Below, one piece after another: positions 47,442 through 56,876 of a stretch of 64,000 bases of DNA. Numbering within the stretch: position 1 is the first letter of the stretch; every line of letters begins with the position of its first letter. The stretch comes from Pectobacterium peruviense (lineage in GTDB: Bacteria; Pseudomonadota; Gammaproteobacteria; Enterobacterales; Enterobacteriaceae). Made by a program: the position numbers and the translations under genes. Below the pieces are notes generated by a model. That model had not been told where the DNA came from, made no database searches, and was given only the letters and a program-made list of their open reading frames with translations. The DNA lies in the NCBI RefSeq assembly GCF_002847345.1, contig NZ_LXFV01000013.1:62001-126000 (forward strand), in the 5' to 3' direction.

Positions 47442-47568
47442 TTTTCCCGTCATACTTCAAGCTGCTTGTGCGTTGGCTGCCTTTACTCACCCCAGTCACT
47501 TACTCATATAAGCTCCTGGGGATTCATGCAGTTGCCGCCTTCACGCCACTCGAATTATTTAGGGCATA
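47442..47568 (-). repeat. ERIC element, 127 bp, inverted orientation
   Basis: Third copy, in the opposite direction to the two others: CCCGTCATACTTCAAGCTGC at one end, ACTCACCCCAGTCACTTAC and AAGCTCCTGGGGATTCATG in the core, and CTCGAATTATTTAGGGCATA at the other end. It fills the centre of the 300-base yhhQ-dcrB gap and will be transcribed with yhhQ. Confidence 0.92.
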
Positions 47569-47712
47569 CACTCATCGTTTTGTAAAAATAACGCAGGCTC
47601 CAACAACGGTTTGCAACAACAAAATGCTTGTTTTTGCTACCTGAATAGGGTGCCATACTGTTATTACCTGTTTAAAAATATTACCTGTTAAAAAACGAGA
47701 GAAAGGGATCCC

Positions 47713-48279
47713 ATGTCGAATGTAATCAAATACCTCGGTGTCGGTTTGCTTGTCGGTCTGCTTGCCGCGTGTGATGGCAAAACGGATGACGCAGCAAAAG
47801 CGGGCGCACAAGATAAACCTGCCGCAGAAGCCACCGCGAGCCAGAACATTGAATTAATGGATGGGAAGGTTGCGTTTACTCTGCCAGCCGATATGCGTGA
47901 CCAAAGCGGTAAAGTGGGCACACAGGCGAACAACATGCACGTTTACGCCAATGACAACGGGCAGAAAGCGGTCATCGTGATTCTGGGCGATAACACCACG
48001 GAAGAGCTGACCGTGCTGGCGCAGCGTCTGGAAGATCAGCAACGCACGCGTGACGCCAACCTTCAGGTTGTCACCAACAAAACCATCGACGTTGACGGCA
48101 AGAAGCTGCAACAGCTCGACAGCATTATCACCAGCAGCGGACAGCAGGCTTATTCATCCGTGGTGTTGGGAAAAGTGGAAAACCAACTGCTGACTTTGCA
48201 GATCACGCTGCCAGCCAGCAATCAGCAACAGGCACAGAGCGAAGCAGAAGGCATCATCCACACGCTGAAGCTGAAATAA
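47713..48279 (+). CDS. dcrB: Lipoprotein DcrB
   Basis: A 188-residue envelope lipoprotein. The signal [22 protein letters not shown] ends in the lipobox LAAC with the lipidated cysteine at residue 20. After an Ala/Lys/Asp linker comes the compact DcrB domain ([38 protein letters not shown]). In E. coli it is needed for phage C1 and C6 DNA entry and affects lipoprotein maturation. The residue after the cysteine is Asp, which in enterobacteria keeps lipoproteins at the inner membrane. Position between yhhQ and yhhS is conserved. Confidence 0.93.
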   Translation: MSNVIKYLGVGLLVGLLAACDGKTDDAAKAGAQDKPAAEATASQNIELMDGKVAFTLPADMRDQSGKVGTQANNMHVYANDNGQKAVIVILGDNTTEELTVLAQRLEDQQRTRDANLQVVTNKTIDVDGKKLQQLDSIITSSGQQAYSSVVLGKVENQLLTLQITLPASNQQQAQSEAEGIIHTLKLK

Positions 48280-48297
48280 TCGGCGTTATCGTCTGAC

Positions 48298-48321
48298 AGT
48301 AGCCACTTCGGTGGCTACTCT
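48298..48321. terminator. Bidirectional terminator, dcrB / yhhS
   Basis: AGTAGCCAC and GTGGCTACT enclose a stable TTCG tetraloop, in the 35-base space between the convergent dcrB and yhhS stops. The U-tracts are weak (CTTGTT on the plus strand), but the stem is strong. Confidence 0.7.
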
Positions 48322-49517
48322 TGTTCGATGACAGGACGCTGAGTCAGTCGCCATGTCAGCGCCAGACCGCATAGCCCCAGCGACGCCGCTGCCAAATAAA
48401 TAGAGGCGATTCCGGTATAGCCCATCAGTACGCCAGCCACCGGCCCGACGACGCCTAGCGACAGATCGAGGAATATCGTATAGGTTGCCAGCGCACTGCC
48501 CTGATTCTGTGGTGATACGGCTTTAACGGCAACGACGCCTAATGCCGGGAATACCAGAGAGAAACCTGCCCCCGCGAGGAATGCGCCCACTTCCGCCATT
48601 AGCGGCTGCGTCGCGCCCCACACCAGCAGTAAACCCACGATCTCAACCACAAAGCACGCCATGGCTACGCGCAGCCCGCCAAACCGCTGAATGCTGTTGG
48701 GGAAAACCAGCCGCGCACCGACAAAAGCACAACTGAAAATGGTCAGCGTCAGCGCTGCACCTTCCCAGTTGTGATCGGCATAAAACAGCGTGATAAAGGT
48801 AGCGATCACACCAAAACCCGCAGAGGCGATCGCCAGAATAATGCCGTAAACCCAGACTTTCCCCAGCACTTCACGGAAGGGAATCTTTTTACCGGGCGCG
48901 ACCTGCACTGCCGGACGCGGCAGCGCGAAGATAATCGCCACGGCTGCGATCAGAATAATGCACACAGAGAGCAGCTTTAGCCCACCGATATGGTTCAGCC
49001 AGACGCCGAGCGGCGCACCAATCGCCATCGCACCGTACGTCGCAATGCCATTCCACGAAATCACGCGTCCGATATGTCGGGAGCCCACCACACCAACGCC
49101 CCAGAGCGTTGCACCTGTACCAGCAAAGCTCTGTCCGGCACCCAGCACGACACGCCCGAGACACAGTAGCAGCAGCGTGATCGCAGGCGACGCATCGCTA
49201 AAAGCAGCCAGCAGGTAAAACACCCCACTCAGCATGACGCCAGCGAGTCCCCAGACGACAATCTTTTTCGGCCCTTTTTCATCGGCGCTACGACCTGCAT
49301 GCGGGCGGCTCAATAGCGTGGAGAAGTATTGCAGGCTGATCACCAGCCCAGCCCAGAACGCGCTATAGCCAAGATGATCGTGTACATATCCCGGCAGCAC
49401 CGCCAACGGCAGGCCAATATTCAGGTAGCTGGCAAAGTTGAACGCCACAACGGAAACGATGCGCAAATTAAGGCGCAGGCCGCTCAGCGCCGGTTCGGAT
49501 GGGGAAGGTGTTGGCAT
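48315..49517 (-). CDS. yhhS: Major facilitator transporter YhhS
   Basis: A 400-residue MFS protein with about twelve membrane segments. The motif-A loop SRPHAGRSADEKGPKKIVVWG lies after the second span, typical of drug or arabinose-efflux-like carriers. GQSFAGTGATLWGVGVVGSRHIGRVISW and the position opposite dcrB match YhhS of E. coli. Substrate is not established. Confidence 0.92.
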   Translation of the reverse strand: MPTPSPSEPALSGLRLNLRIVSVVAFNFASYLNIGLPLAVLPGYVHDHLGYSAFWAGLVISLQYFSTLLSRPHAGRSADEKGPKKIVVWGLAGVMLSGVFYLLAAFSDASPAITLLLLCLGRVVLGAGQSFAGTGATLWGVGVVGSRHIGRVISWNGIATYGAMAIGAPLGVWLNHIGGLKLLSVCIILIAAVAIIFALPRPAVQVAPGKKIPFREVLGKVWVYGIILAIASAGFGVIATFITLFYADHNWEGAALTLTIFSCAFVGARLVFPNSIQRFGGLRVAMACFVVEIVGLLLVWGATQPLMAEVGAFLAGAGFSLVFPALGVVAVKAVSPQNQGSALATYTIFLDLSLGVVGPVAGVLMGYTGIASIYLAAASLGLCGLALTWRLTQRPVIEQE

Positions 49518-49654
49518 GGAAAATTCACTCGCTTAACGTCCGTGTATGACGTACGTTCAAAAAATATCGAAAAGTCACATTCTTATATTGTTGGTTATAA
49601 TCAAACTTATATCTTGTCTCTCAATAAACTAATCCCGAACACAGGAGAAACGCA

Positions 49655-50671
49655 ATGCCTGTACCGGCAGACCCGGATCGCCAATCAACATCGTCCACCC
49701 CAGAAGGGAATAAATCACCGCAAAAATCCCTCTCATTTCTGGGTAAGAGCAAACGTCTGGCCGCACGGATTCAGGCGATCCCCAGCGTCGCGCACCTGAT
49801 TCGAGCGGGCGAACGTTTCAACGATCGAATGGGCAATCAGTTTGGCGCAGCCATTACCTATTTTTCCTTTCTGTCGCTGATCCCTATTCTCATGGTGTCT
49901 TTTGCCGCCGTGGGTTTCGTGCTGGCCTCAAACCCCGACCTGCTGACGGGGCTGATTAACCGTATCGTCAACAGTATCAGCGATCCTAATCTGGCCAATA
50001 CGTTGAAAAGTACCGTCAACACCGCCGTACAGCAGCGTACCACCGTCGGGCTTACTGGGTTACTGATCGCTCTCTATTCCGGCATCAGTTGGATGGGAAA
50101 CCTGCGTGAAGCCATTCGCGCCCAATCGCGCGACGTCTGGGAAAGGAACCCGAAAGATGAAGAGAAGATTTACTTTCAGTACACGCGGGATTTCCTGTCG
50201 CTGACGGGCTTGGTGATTGCGCTAATTATCACGCTTTTCCTGACCTCTGTTGCTGGCACCGCGCAAAACATGATCGTAACCGCGCTGGGGCTGGATGGCA
50301 TCGAGTGGTTGCGTCCCGCATTGACGCTGATTGCGCTGTCAATCTCCATCTTCGCCAACTATTTGTTATTCCTGTGGATATTTTTCGTCTTACCGCGCCA
50401 TAAACCCAAGCGTAAAGCGCTCTTTCGCGGCACGCTGATTGCCGCCGTCGGTTTTGAAGCCATCAAGTTCGCCATGACTGTCGCGCTGCCTAAACTGGCC
50501 AGTTCGCCTTCTGGCGCCGCGTTCGGTTCAGTTATTGGCCTGATGGCATTCTTCTATTTCTTCGCCCGTCTGACGCTCTTTTGCGCCGCCTGGATCGCGA
50601 CAGCGAACTATAAAGGCGACATCTCGACAGACAAGAATGATCAGGAGAAAGAACCATCCCCTAATCGCTAA
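49655..50671 (+). CDS. yhjD: YihY/BrkB-family membrane protein YhjD
   Basis: A 338-residue inner-membrane protein with six hydrophobic segments in the YihY/virulence factor BrkB family. Key parts: GNQFGAAITYFSFLSLIPI (first span), LYSGISWMGNLREAIRAQSRDVW, and the final AAFGSVIGLMAFFYFFARLTLF. YhjD has been tied to tolerance of altered lipid A in E. coli. The basic N-terminal 60 residues are cytoplasmic and the C-terminus is charged. It precedes kdgK as in E. coli (with intervening genes missing here). Confidence 0.9.
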   Translation: MPVPADPDRQSTSSTPEGNKSPQKSLSFLGKSKRLAARIQAIPSVAHLIRAGERFNDRMGNQFGAAITYFSFLSLIPILMVSFAAVGFVLASNPDLLTGLINRIVNSISDPNLANTLKSTVNTAVQQRTTVGLTGLLIALYSGISWMGNLREAIRAQSRDVWERNPKDEEKIYFQYTRDFLSLTGLVIALIITLFLTSVAGTAQNMIVTALGLDGIEWLRPALTLIALSISIFANYLLFLWIFFVLPRHKPKRKALFRGTLIAAVGFEAIKFAMTVALPKLASSPSGAAFGSVIGLMAFFYFFARLTLFCAAWIATANYKGDISTDKNDQEKEPSPNR

Positions 50672-50714
50672 AAGCAGAGGGAAAGCACTGGTTTTCCGAT
50701 CTGCGTCATGAAAA

Positions 50715-50733
50715 AATAAAACATCGTTTCAAG
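50715..50733 (+). promoter_or_regulatory. KdgR-type operator upstream of kdgK
   Basis: AATAAAACATCGTTTCAAG fits the KdgR box AATRAAAYRNYRTTTYATT of pectinolytic enterobacteria at most positions. It lies about 107 bases before the kdgK start, consistent with repression by KdgR and release by KDG, the product of pectin and uronate breakdown. Confidence 0.75.
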
Positions 50734-50839
50734 ACTATTGACTCAGTCTCACGTAATGTTGAGACTGACGTTAATTTCCGCGTTTTTTATACCCAACAAA
50801 CATCAGGTGCAGGGTACCTTTTCAAACAGGCCAAAAGTG

Positions 50840-51772
50840 ATGACAACTACTAACATTGCCGTAATCGGCGAATGCATGATCGAACTGTCGCAGAAGGGCA
50901 CGGATCTTAACCGTGGATTTGGTGGCGATACGCTGAACACCGCTGTTTATATTGCCCGTCAGGTCAATGCCGATAAGCTGGGCGTACATTATGTGACCGC
51001 GCTAGGCACCGACAGCTTCAGTACCGAGATGGTTGCCGCCTGGCAAAACGAAGGGGTGAAAACCGACCTGATCCAGCGACTGGACAATAAATTGCCCGGT
51101 TTATACTTCATTGAAACCGACGATAGCGGCGAGCGTACGTTCTACTATTGGCGCAATGACGCCGCTGCTCGCTACTGGCTGGACAGCCCGGAAGCAGAAA
51201 AAATCGGTCAGGCGCTGGCACAGTTTGACTACCTTTACCTAAGCGGCATCAGTCTGGCGATTCTGAACGCTGAAAGCCGTCAACGTCTCCTTGCACTGCT
51301 GCGTGCTTGCCGCGCCAACGGCGGTAAAGTGATTTTTGATAACAACTACCGTCCACGTTTGTGGCAGAGCAAGGAAGAAACGCAGCAGTCCTACACCGAC
51401 ATCTTGTCCTGTACGGATATCGCGTTCCTGACGCTGGATGATGAAGACATGCTGTGGGGCACGAAGCCGCTGGAAGCGGTGCTGGAGCGGACGCACGGTT
51501 TGGGCGTTAGCGAAGTCGTCATCAAACGCGGTGCTGATTCCTGCATAGTATCAGAACGCGGACAAGCGCTGGTCGATGTTCCAGCGATAAAATTGTCAAA
51601 AGAGAAAGTGGTCGATACCACCGCAGCAGGCGACTCTTTCAGCGCAGGCTACTTGGCTGTTCGTCTGAATGGCGGCAGCACGCAGGAAGCCGCAGAGCGC
51701 GGTCACTTGACGGCCAGCACGGTCATTCAATACCGTGGCGCGATTATCCCGCTTGAGGCAATGCCTGCGTAA
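50840..51772 (+). CDS. kdgK: 2-Dehydro-3-deoxygluconokinase KdgK
   Basis: KdgK phosphorylates KDG to KDPG, which Entner-Doudoroff aldolase splits; it is the meeting point of pectin and glucuronate catabolism. I start at MTTTNIAVIGECMIELS (50840; 310 residues), since the frame before it (50738-50839) has no protein-like features and carries the operator region. The ribokinase-fold signs are GGDTLNTAVYIAR, DNNYRPRLW and the C-terminal VDTTAAGDSFSAGYLA with the catalytic Asp. Expression should be under KdgR. Confidence 0.95.
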   Translation: MTTTNIAVIGECMIELSQKGTDLNRGFGGDTLNTAVYIARQVNADKLGVHYVTALGTDSFSTEMVAAWQNEGVKTDLIQRLDNKLPGLYFIETDDSGERTFYYWRNDAAARYWLDSPEAEKIGQALAQFDYLYLSGISLAILNAESRQRLLALLRACRANGGKVIFDNNYRPRLWQSKEETQQSYTDILSCTDIAFLTLDDEDMLWGTKPLEAVLERTHGLGVSEVVIKRGADSCIVSERGQALVDVPAIKLSKEKVVDTTAAGDSFSAGYLAVRLNGGSTQEAAERGHLTASTVIQYRGAIIPLEAMPA

Positions 51773-51797
51773 ACCATACGTAGCGTGATAATAAGTT

Positions 51798-51824
51798 AAA
51801 GGCCGCAATCGCGGCCTTTTCTAT
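51798..51824 (+). terminator. Terminator after kdgK
   Basis: AAAGGCCGC and GCGGCCTTT with an AATC loop, followed by TCTATTTCTAT; the stem lies between the convergent kdgK and yhjJ genes and may act for both. Confidence 0.85.
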
Positions 51825-51844
51825 TTCTATTACTGATAACGGAT

Positions 51845-53341
51845 TTACTGTGCAGCGGGCGCGGTTTCCTGTGGTTTTGTTCCTTCAGGTGCCGCTGCGC
51901 TAGCAACAGGCTCGGCAGTTGGCGTCATAATCTGGTCGTAGGTCTCCTGCAACGCCTTCATATTCGCTTCTGGCTCACCGGGCTGTTGGATCAGCATCAG
52001 CGTCGTATCCTGTACCAGTTGCTGGTGCAGTTCCTGATTCAGCATATCGAGCGTCAACGCGGACAGATAAGTCTGGCGCAGTTTCTGATACTGCTCGGGT
52101 GCAATGTCCACGACGCCATTTTGCTGGGAGCGCAAACGCTGATCCATCAGGATGTCCGTACTGGTTCGTGCATAGGTGGCGAACAGCTTGTTCAGTTCGT
52201 CCGTCTTGCGCGCAATCAGCGCATCAAACTCTTGCTGTGTCAGCCCTTTTTCACGTAGCGTCGCCAGCTCACGCGCCATAAACGTCACGCCCGGCTCCAC
52301 ACCCCCGCTACCCGGAACATCCATATGAATCGCGCACTGAGAACGGGTATAAAACACATTGCAGTCGAAACGGAGATTGTTGCCCTTCAGCGGGCTCTTC
52401 TCCAGCGCCTGCTGTAGATGCCAGAACATCGCTTCCCGCGTCATGTCGCCCAGCCAGTAGCGAACCAGTGCCTGCGATTCACGAATAGGATGCCATGGCG
52501 TATCCCACATCAGCGACAGCGTATCCTGCTGGACGTTGTTATTCATCAGGCTGATCGCCTGCGGCGGCAGCGGGCTTAATGTCGGTACCGGTGCTGGCGC
52601 TTCGCGTTTCCCTTCCAACGGGGAGAACACTTTACCGATCTGCTCGATCACGCTGCGATTATCCACATGACCGACGATATAAAGCGTCATCGCATCTGGC
52701 GTATACCAGGTTTTATAAAATTGCTGGAGCTGCTCGCCATTCAGCGGCAATTTGACGTCCTGAGCAGGATCGTGCGCCAGCAGTGGCGACCCTTTCAGGC
52801 GATAGCGCCAGCTCGGATCCTGTGAGTTAACCGGAAAGGTGACAACCTGATCGGGAACCTTCAACGCGGCATGTAGGCTTTTTTCGTCGAACGTCATCTG
52901 CCCTGCACTTTCAGCCAGCCACGTCAGCGCTTCTTTCAGCAGTTCGGGGCGGTTATTCGGCAAGCTCAGGTTATACGACGTGAAGTCGTACGAAATAATT
53001 ATCGGAGGCAGGACGCGCGAGCCGTTAGCATCCCGAATCCACATGGACGGTAACTGAGCTGCGGACAGCTTATCGCCAGGCGCTAAGGCCAGACGAGGAA
53101 GGAAATGTGCAAAGCCCACTTGCTGGGCGTTTTCCAGCAACGATCCGGCATTAACAACCAGACGCAGCTCAACCCGATCGCCGGGGCGCTGTGGCGTTGT
53201 TAATAACTGCCAGGTAAAACCATTATTCAGTTTACCCTGCTGCCAGGCTGGATCGGGCTGTAGTGTTTCAGCCTGCACGCTGCTGCTGATCACCGCCAGC
53301 AACAAACCACCAACGAAAAGCGCCTTTTTGGTGCCCTGCAT
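51845..53341 (-). CDS. yhjJ: Peptidase M16-like periplasmic protein YhjJ
   Basis: A 498-residue secreted protein with signal peptide MQGTKKALFVGGLLLAVISSSVQA, then two M16-like halves (KLNNGFTWQLLTTPQRPGDRVELRLVVNAGS in pieces from residue 36). The zinc motif HxxEH expected after VNAGSLLENAQQVGFA is replaced by HFLPR, so Glu and the second His are missing and proteolysis is doubtful. The last 30 residues are Ala/Pro/Glu-rich. It follows kdgK convergently and lies upstream of dctA, as in E. coli. It may be a chaperone-like or binding relative of proteases. Confidence 0.88.
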   Translation of the reverse strand: MQGTKKALFVGGLLLAVISSSVQAETLQPDPAWQQGKLNNGFTWQLLTTPQRPGDRVELRLVVNAGSLLENAQQVGFAHFLPRLALAPGDKLSAAQLPSMWIRDANGSRVLPPIIISYDFTSYNLSLPNNRPELLKEALTWLAESAGQMTFDEKSLHAALKVPDQVVTFPVNSQDPSWRYRLKGSPLLAHDPAQDVKLPLNGEQLQQFYKTWYTPDAMTLYIVGHVDNRSVIEQIGKVFSPLEGKREAPAPVPTLSPLPPQAISLMNNNVQQDTLSLMWDTPWHPIRESQALVRYWLGDMTREAMFWHLQQALEKSPLKGNNLRFDCNVFYTRSQCAIHMDVPGSGGVEPGVTFMARELATLREKGLTQQEFDALIARKTDELNKLFATYARTSTDILMDQRLRSQQNGVVDIAPEQYQKLRQTYLSALTLDMLNQELHQQLVQDTTLMLIQQPGEPEANMKALQETYDQIMTPTAEPVASAAAPEGTKPQETAPAAQ

Positions 53342-53734
53342 GTGAACCCCTACTAATAGCTATCCAACATAATAATGTGGTTATTGTTGATCATTATGGC
53401 GGCCTTGCGTCTGCCACCGCACACTCTCGTGGATATATCACGGAAAAAATTGAAGACGCGAAGTGTACCATTCCATTGGACAGCGCGCTTTTGTCTATGT
53501 CACTTCAAGAGGCGAAATAATCTGCAAAAAAGGTAAAAATAGTCATATTTAACAATATTTTTACGTTTCATGCCGATTAAGAATAGAGAGGAAAACGGTT
53601 TGATTCGACGTGTTTATAAACAAAACATTTACAGACAAAAAGCTTACAGACAAAAAATTCCCCACGGAGCAGAACCCGCAGGGAATTATCTAGGACATAG
53701 AACAGTACGCTGGAACGATAACGGCTTACTGGAA
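53342..53734. other. Gap between yhjJ and dctA
   Basis: A 393-base gap with the dctA terminator at 53652-53687 and a 13-base direct repeat TTACAGACAAAAA at 53629-53641 and 53644-53656. The yhjJ promoter must lie in the first 200 bases. No gene was recognised. Confidence 0.5.
53652..53687 (-). terminator. dctA terminator
   Basis: On the minus strand AATTCCCTGCGG pairs with CCGTGGGGAATT (one bulge or mismatch in the middle), followed by TTTTTTG. It lies about 50 bases after the dctA stop. Confidence 0.82.
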
Positions 53735-55027
53735 TTACGACTGCGCCGTCGGCGTAGCCGCGTTATCGTTCTTATTGTTACCGGACAGCTCAGCGTTCAG
53801 TTTCTTCTCATCCAGCTCACGGCAGTATTTTGCTACCACGATGGTTGCAACACCGTTACCAATCAGGTTGGTCAGCGCACGGGCTTCTGACATGAAGCGG
53901 TCAATACCCAGAATTAACGCCAGACCGGCAACAGGCAGGTGACCCACGGCAGACAGCGTTGCTGCCAGCACGATAAACCCACTTCCCGTTACGCCCGCTG
54001 CACCTTTAGAAGACAGCAGCAGCACAACCAGCAACGTGATCTGATGCCAGATATCCATGTGGCTGTTAGTCGCCTGAGCGATAAACACTGCCGCCATCGT
54101 CAGATAGATGGAGGTGCCATCAAGGTTGAACGAGTACCCCGTAGGAATAACCAGGCCGACGACCGATTTTTTACAACCGACCTTCTCCATCTTCTCAAGC
54201 ATACGTGGCAGCACGGATTCAGAAGAGGACGTGCCCAGCACGATCAGCAGTTCTTCACGTATGTAGCGAATGAATTTGAAGATACTGAAGCCCGTTGCTT
54301 TCGCAATACTGCCCAACACCAGGAATACAAACAGAATACAGGTGATGTAGAAGCAGAGGATTAGTTGCCCCAACTGCACCAACGTACCGACACCATATTT
54401 ACCGATGGTGAAAGCCATAGCACCGAACGCACCCAGAGGAGCTAATTTCATGATCATGTTAATGACGCCGAAAATGACCTTGGAGAAGCTATCGATTACA
54501 TCAAAAATAACTTTGCCCTTTGGCCCCAAGCGGTGCAGCGCAAAGCCGAACATCACAGCAAACAGCAGAACCTGCAAGATATTACCACTGGCAAATGCAC
54601 CGACCACACTCGCCGGAATCACGTCCATCAGAAACGGAATCAAACCTTGTTGCGAAGCCTGTTGGGTATAAACCGCCACCGCGGACGCATCAAGCGTACT
54701 CGGGTCGATGTTCATACCTACGCCAGGTTGTACGACGTTGACCACGACCAGGCCAATAATCAGCGCAATCGTACTCACAACTTCAAAATACAGCAGGGCG
54801 GCCGCACCAGTACGACCGACCGACTTCATACTTTCCATGCCTGCGATACCGGTTACTACCGTACAGAAGATAACCGGCGCAATAATCATTTTAATTAATT
54901 TAACAAACCCATCGCCCAACGGCTTCATTTGCTCACCAAGCTGGGGGTAGAAATGCCCCAACAGTATCCCTATCGTAATGGCGGCAAGAACTTGAAAATA
55001 AAGACTTTTAAAAATTGATGTTTTCAT
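53735..55027 (-). CDS. dctA: C4-dicarboxylate transporter DctA
   Basis: DctA is the aerobic proton or sodium symporter for succinate, fumarate and malate. The 430 residues match the family length. The start [29 protein letters not shown], in the order TM1, is typical; the signature region includes [20 protein letters not shown] (serine-rich hairpin), [16 protein letters not shown] (TM7) and a conserved [18 protein letters not shown] (second hairpin). It is a single-gene unit with its own terminator. Confidence 0.96.
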   Translation of the reverse strand: MKTSIFKSLYFQVLAAITIGILLGHFYPQLGEQMKPLGDGFVKLIKMIIAPVIFCTVVTGIAGMESMKSVGRTGAAALLYFEVVSTIALIIGLVVVNVVQPGVGMNIDPSTLDASAVAVYTQQASQQGLIPFLMDVIPASVVGAFASGNILQVLLFAVMFGFALHRLGPKGKVIFDVIDSFSKVIFGVINMIMKLAPLGAFGAMAFTIGKYGVGTLVQLGQLILCFYITCILFVFLVLGSIAKATGFSIFKFIRYIREELLIVLGTSSSESVLPRMLEKMEKVGCKKSVVGLVIPTGYSFNLDGTSIYLTMAAVFIAQATNSHMDIWHQITLLVVLLLSSKGAAGVTGSGFIVLAATLSAVGHLPVAGLALILGIDRFMSEARALTNLIGNGVATIVVAKYCRELDEKKLNAELSGNNKNDNAATPTAQS

Positions 55028-55344
55028 ACATACGTCCTATGGTGGGGAAAACACAGGAGGGGAATAGGGTACGAAAATGCCGCCTGTGATTGCGCCGAAA
55101 AGTAACATTGCAATAACAAGCTGAGAATGTTTTATAAGTTTAGTTTGTGAACAACAGGTTAAAAACAAGAGCTGAATCACGTCAGCAGGAATTATAAAGA
55201 AACATTAGTGCAATTTATCTGTAACAGATGCACATTTTTGCAGCGGGGAAACTTCGATTAACGTCCTCAAAGCCCCGCCATACGGGGAAGTCGCGTTCAG
55301 GAAACACATCTACGAAAAATAACATTTCCGTTACCTGTGAAGGC
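55028..55344. other. Gap between dctA and the HmsP-like gene
   Basis: The 317 bases would carry the dctA promoter. An EAL domain fragment was looked for here in all minus-strand frames, since the upstream regulator is short, and none was seen. Confidence 0.5.
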
Positions 55345-56526
55345 TCAGGAAGGCGTGGTGAGATGATGAATACCGCATTTTTTATCGCGCCGCGCCAGTT
55401 GCATGGCAAAACGCGTCTGCGACAAGAACAGCGCCGCCTCCTCGGGTCGAGGGTCGGTAATCGTCAGAATACCGGCGCTGATAGCCCGTGCAGGCTGGGA
55501 GTCCGCTGGTAAAAAGGGAGAGTTAATCGCCAACATCACGTTTTGCGCCCAGTCCTGCGCTTGCTCAGTTGATCCCAACGTCTTCCCGATGATGGCAAAC
55601 TCATCACAATCGAGGCGCGCCAGATAGATCAGCCCTGCCTCATTTTGTTCTTCGATCACGGCGTGAAGCTGCTTAGCCAACGTGGCCATATCGCTCTGGC
55701 TGGCTGAGGAATCTAGCCCAAAAACCAACAGACTGAACGGGATGCCATCGGCCAAACGCTGTTCGAGGCGTCGTATGAAATGCGCTTTATCCGGCAACCC
55801 CGCATCGGTATTTCTGGAAGAGAGTGACTGCTCCAGCAGTTGTTGATTGCGGTTATAGCTGCGCACCAGCGCGCCCAGCTCATCATCCTGATGCCAAGGT
55901 GGCAGCGTGAGTGGACGGTGAAGCACGGCATCCGGCGGTAGATTCTGTAATTCGACAATAATCCCACGCAGCGGGTGTATCAGCAGCCGATTAATGCACC
56001 AGGTAATGGCGATCGACATAATCAATGCCAGCAGCAGATACGTCGCCAGCATGGTTGAAAACGTGCTGACGATAAATTGATACATCCGGTAGGAATCCGC
56101 CTGCAAGACCAGATGCGCAAGCGGAGCTGAATATTGCGTCTGCGGCGGCGAATAGAGCGGAATAGAAATGCGGATCGGCAGCTTAAAAACGCGGGCGATC
56201 CAGTCCGGCACCGGACGTTCTTTCGGGAAATTGGCGTGCAGCGTCTGGAAATCATCCGGCAGCAGTACATCTGCCCGGCTAAGAAAGGCGACCGGCAGCA
56301 AGCTATCCAGAATATTACCCGCTCGCTGAACCTCCCCTTGTAACACCGCATCCGTCAGCGGTTGACGCACGGAATAGGCGATGCTTTCCAACTGCTTGGC
56401 ATAATCCTCACGGCGCTGATGAACGAAGTGAAAGAGCTGTATGACGATAAACAGGCTGATCGTCACCAGTGCCACGGCAGACACGGCTGTCATCTGTTTA
56501 ATCGTTAATGAACGTCTGAGCCGCAA
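55345..56526 (-). CDS. HmsP/YhjK-like regulator lacking the EAL domain
   Basis: A 393-residue membrane protein in the place of E. coli yhjK (PdeK/HmsP), which is about 650 residues with HAMP, GGDEF and EAL domains. Here TM1 is about residues 14-33, a periplasmic sensor follows (about 40-150), TM2 about 158-177, HAMP about 178-232, and a GGDEF-like domain (about 245-385) that then ends. The GGDEF site reads LDCDEF (305-310), so synthesis is unlikely; the EAL phosphodiesterase half is absent altogether. It probably senses or binds without turning over c-di-GMP. It is beside the cellulose genes, whose activity c-di-GMP controls. Confidence 0.85.
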   Translation of the reverse strand: MRLRRSLTIKQMTAVSAVALVTISLFIVIQLFHFVHQRREDYAKQLESIAYSVRQPLTDAVLQGEVQRAGNILDSLLPVAFLSRADVLLPDDFQTLHANFPKERPVPDWIARVFKLPIRISIPLYSPPQTQYSAPLAHLVLQADSYRMYQFIVSTFSTMLATYLLLALIMSIAITWCINRLLIHPLRGIIVELQNLPPDAVLHRPLTLPPWHQDDELGALVRSYNRNQQLLEQSLSSRNTDAGLPDKAHFIRRLEQRLADGIPFSLLVFGLDSSASQSDMATLAKQLHAVIEEQNEAGLIYLARLDCDEFAIIGKTLGSTEQAQDWAQNVMLAINSPFLPADSQPARAISAGILTITDPRPEEAALFLSQTRFAMQLARRDKKCGIHHLTTPS

Positions 56527-56649
56527 GCGCTTTCTCCGTCAACCTTTATGCAGACCTGAATACCTGACCCACCCGATAAAAACAGGCAGGCAATACACCG
56601 CGCGAAAAGCACGCCGCGATACGCGCAAGTTACGCGCGTGAATAGTATA

Positions 56650-56876
56650 AGGCAGCTTATCGTCGCCTCAACGCTGTTTTCTGCTGATGTTCTGGGGATT
56701 TCATCTTAATCCTAAGCAAGCTTAGGTAACAGCCGTAACGCGGCCTCAGAATAGGATATATCCCTTGCATAAGCTAGCGTGGCTATTTAGAGGCGGAGCG
56801 AAGATAACGAGCGCTGAAGAAGGGTGGGCTGCGACCCGATAGGACGTGTGATAACGGGCTAATACTGCCCGTTTTT
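56650..56876 (+). ncRNA. Candidate small RNA ending in an orphan terminator
   Basis: AACGGGC and GCCCGTT around a seven-base loop, followed by TTTTT, form an intrinsic terminator on the plus strand, yet the flanking genes are both on the minus strand. An untranslated transcript from somewhere after 56650 is the simplest explanation. The 5' end is not defined and no known RNA family was recognised. Confidence 0.3.

Noticed and set aside
55028-55344. Frameshifted EAL domain downstream of the HmsP-like gene
   Set aside because: The space before dctA is only 317 bases and none of its minus-strand frames resembles an EAL domain.
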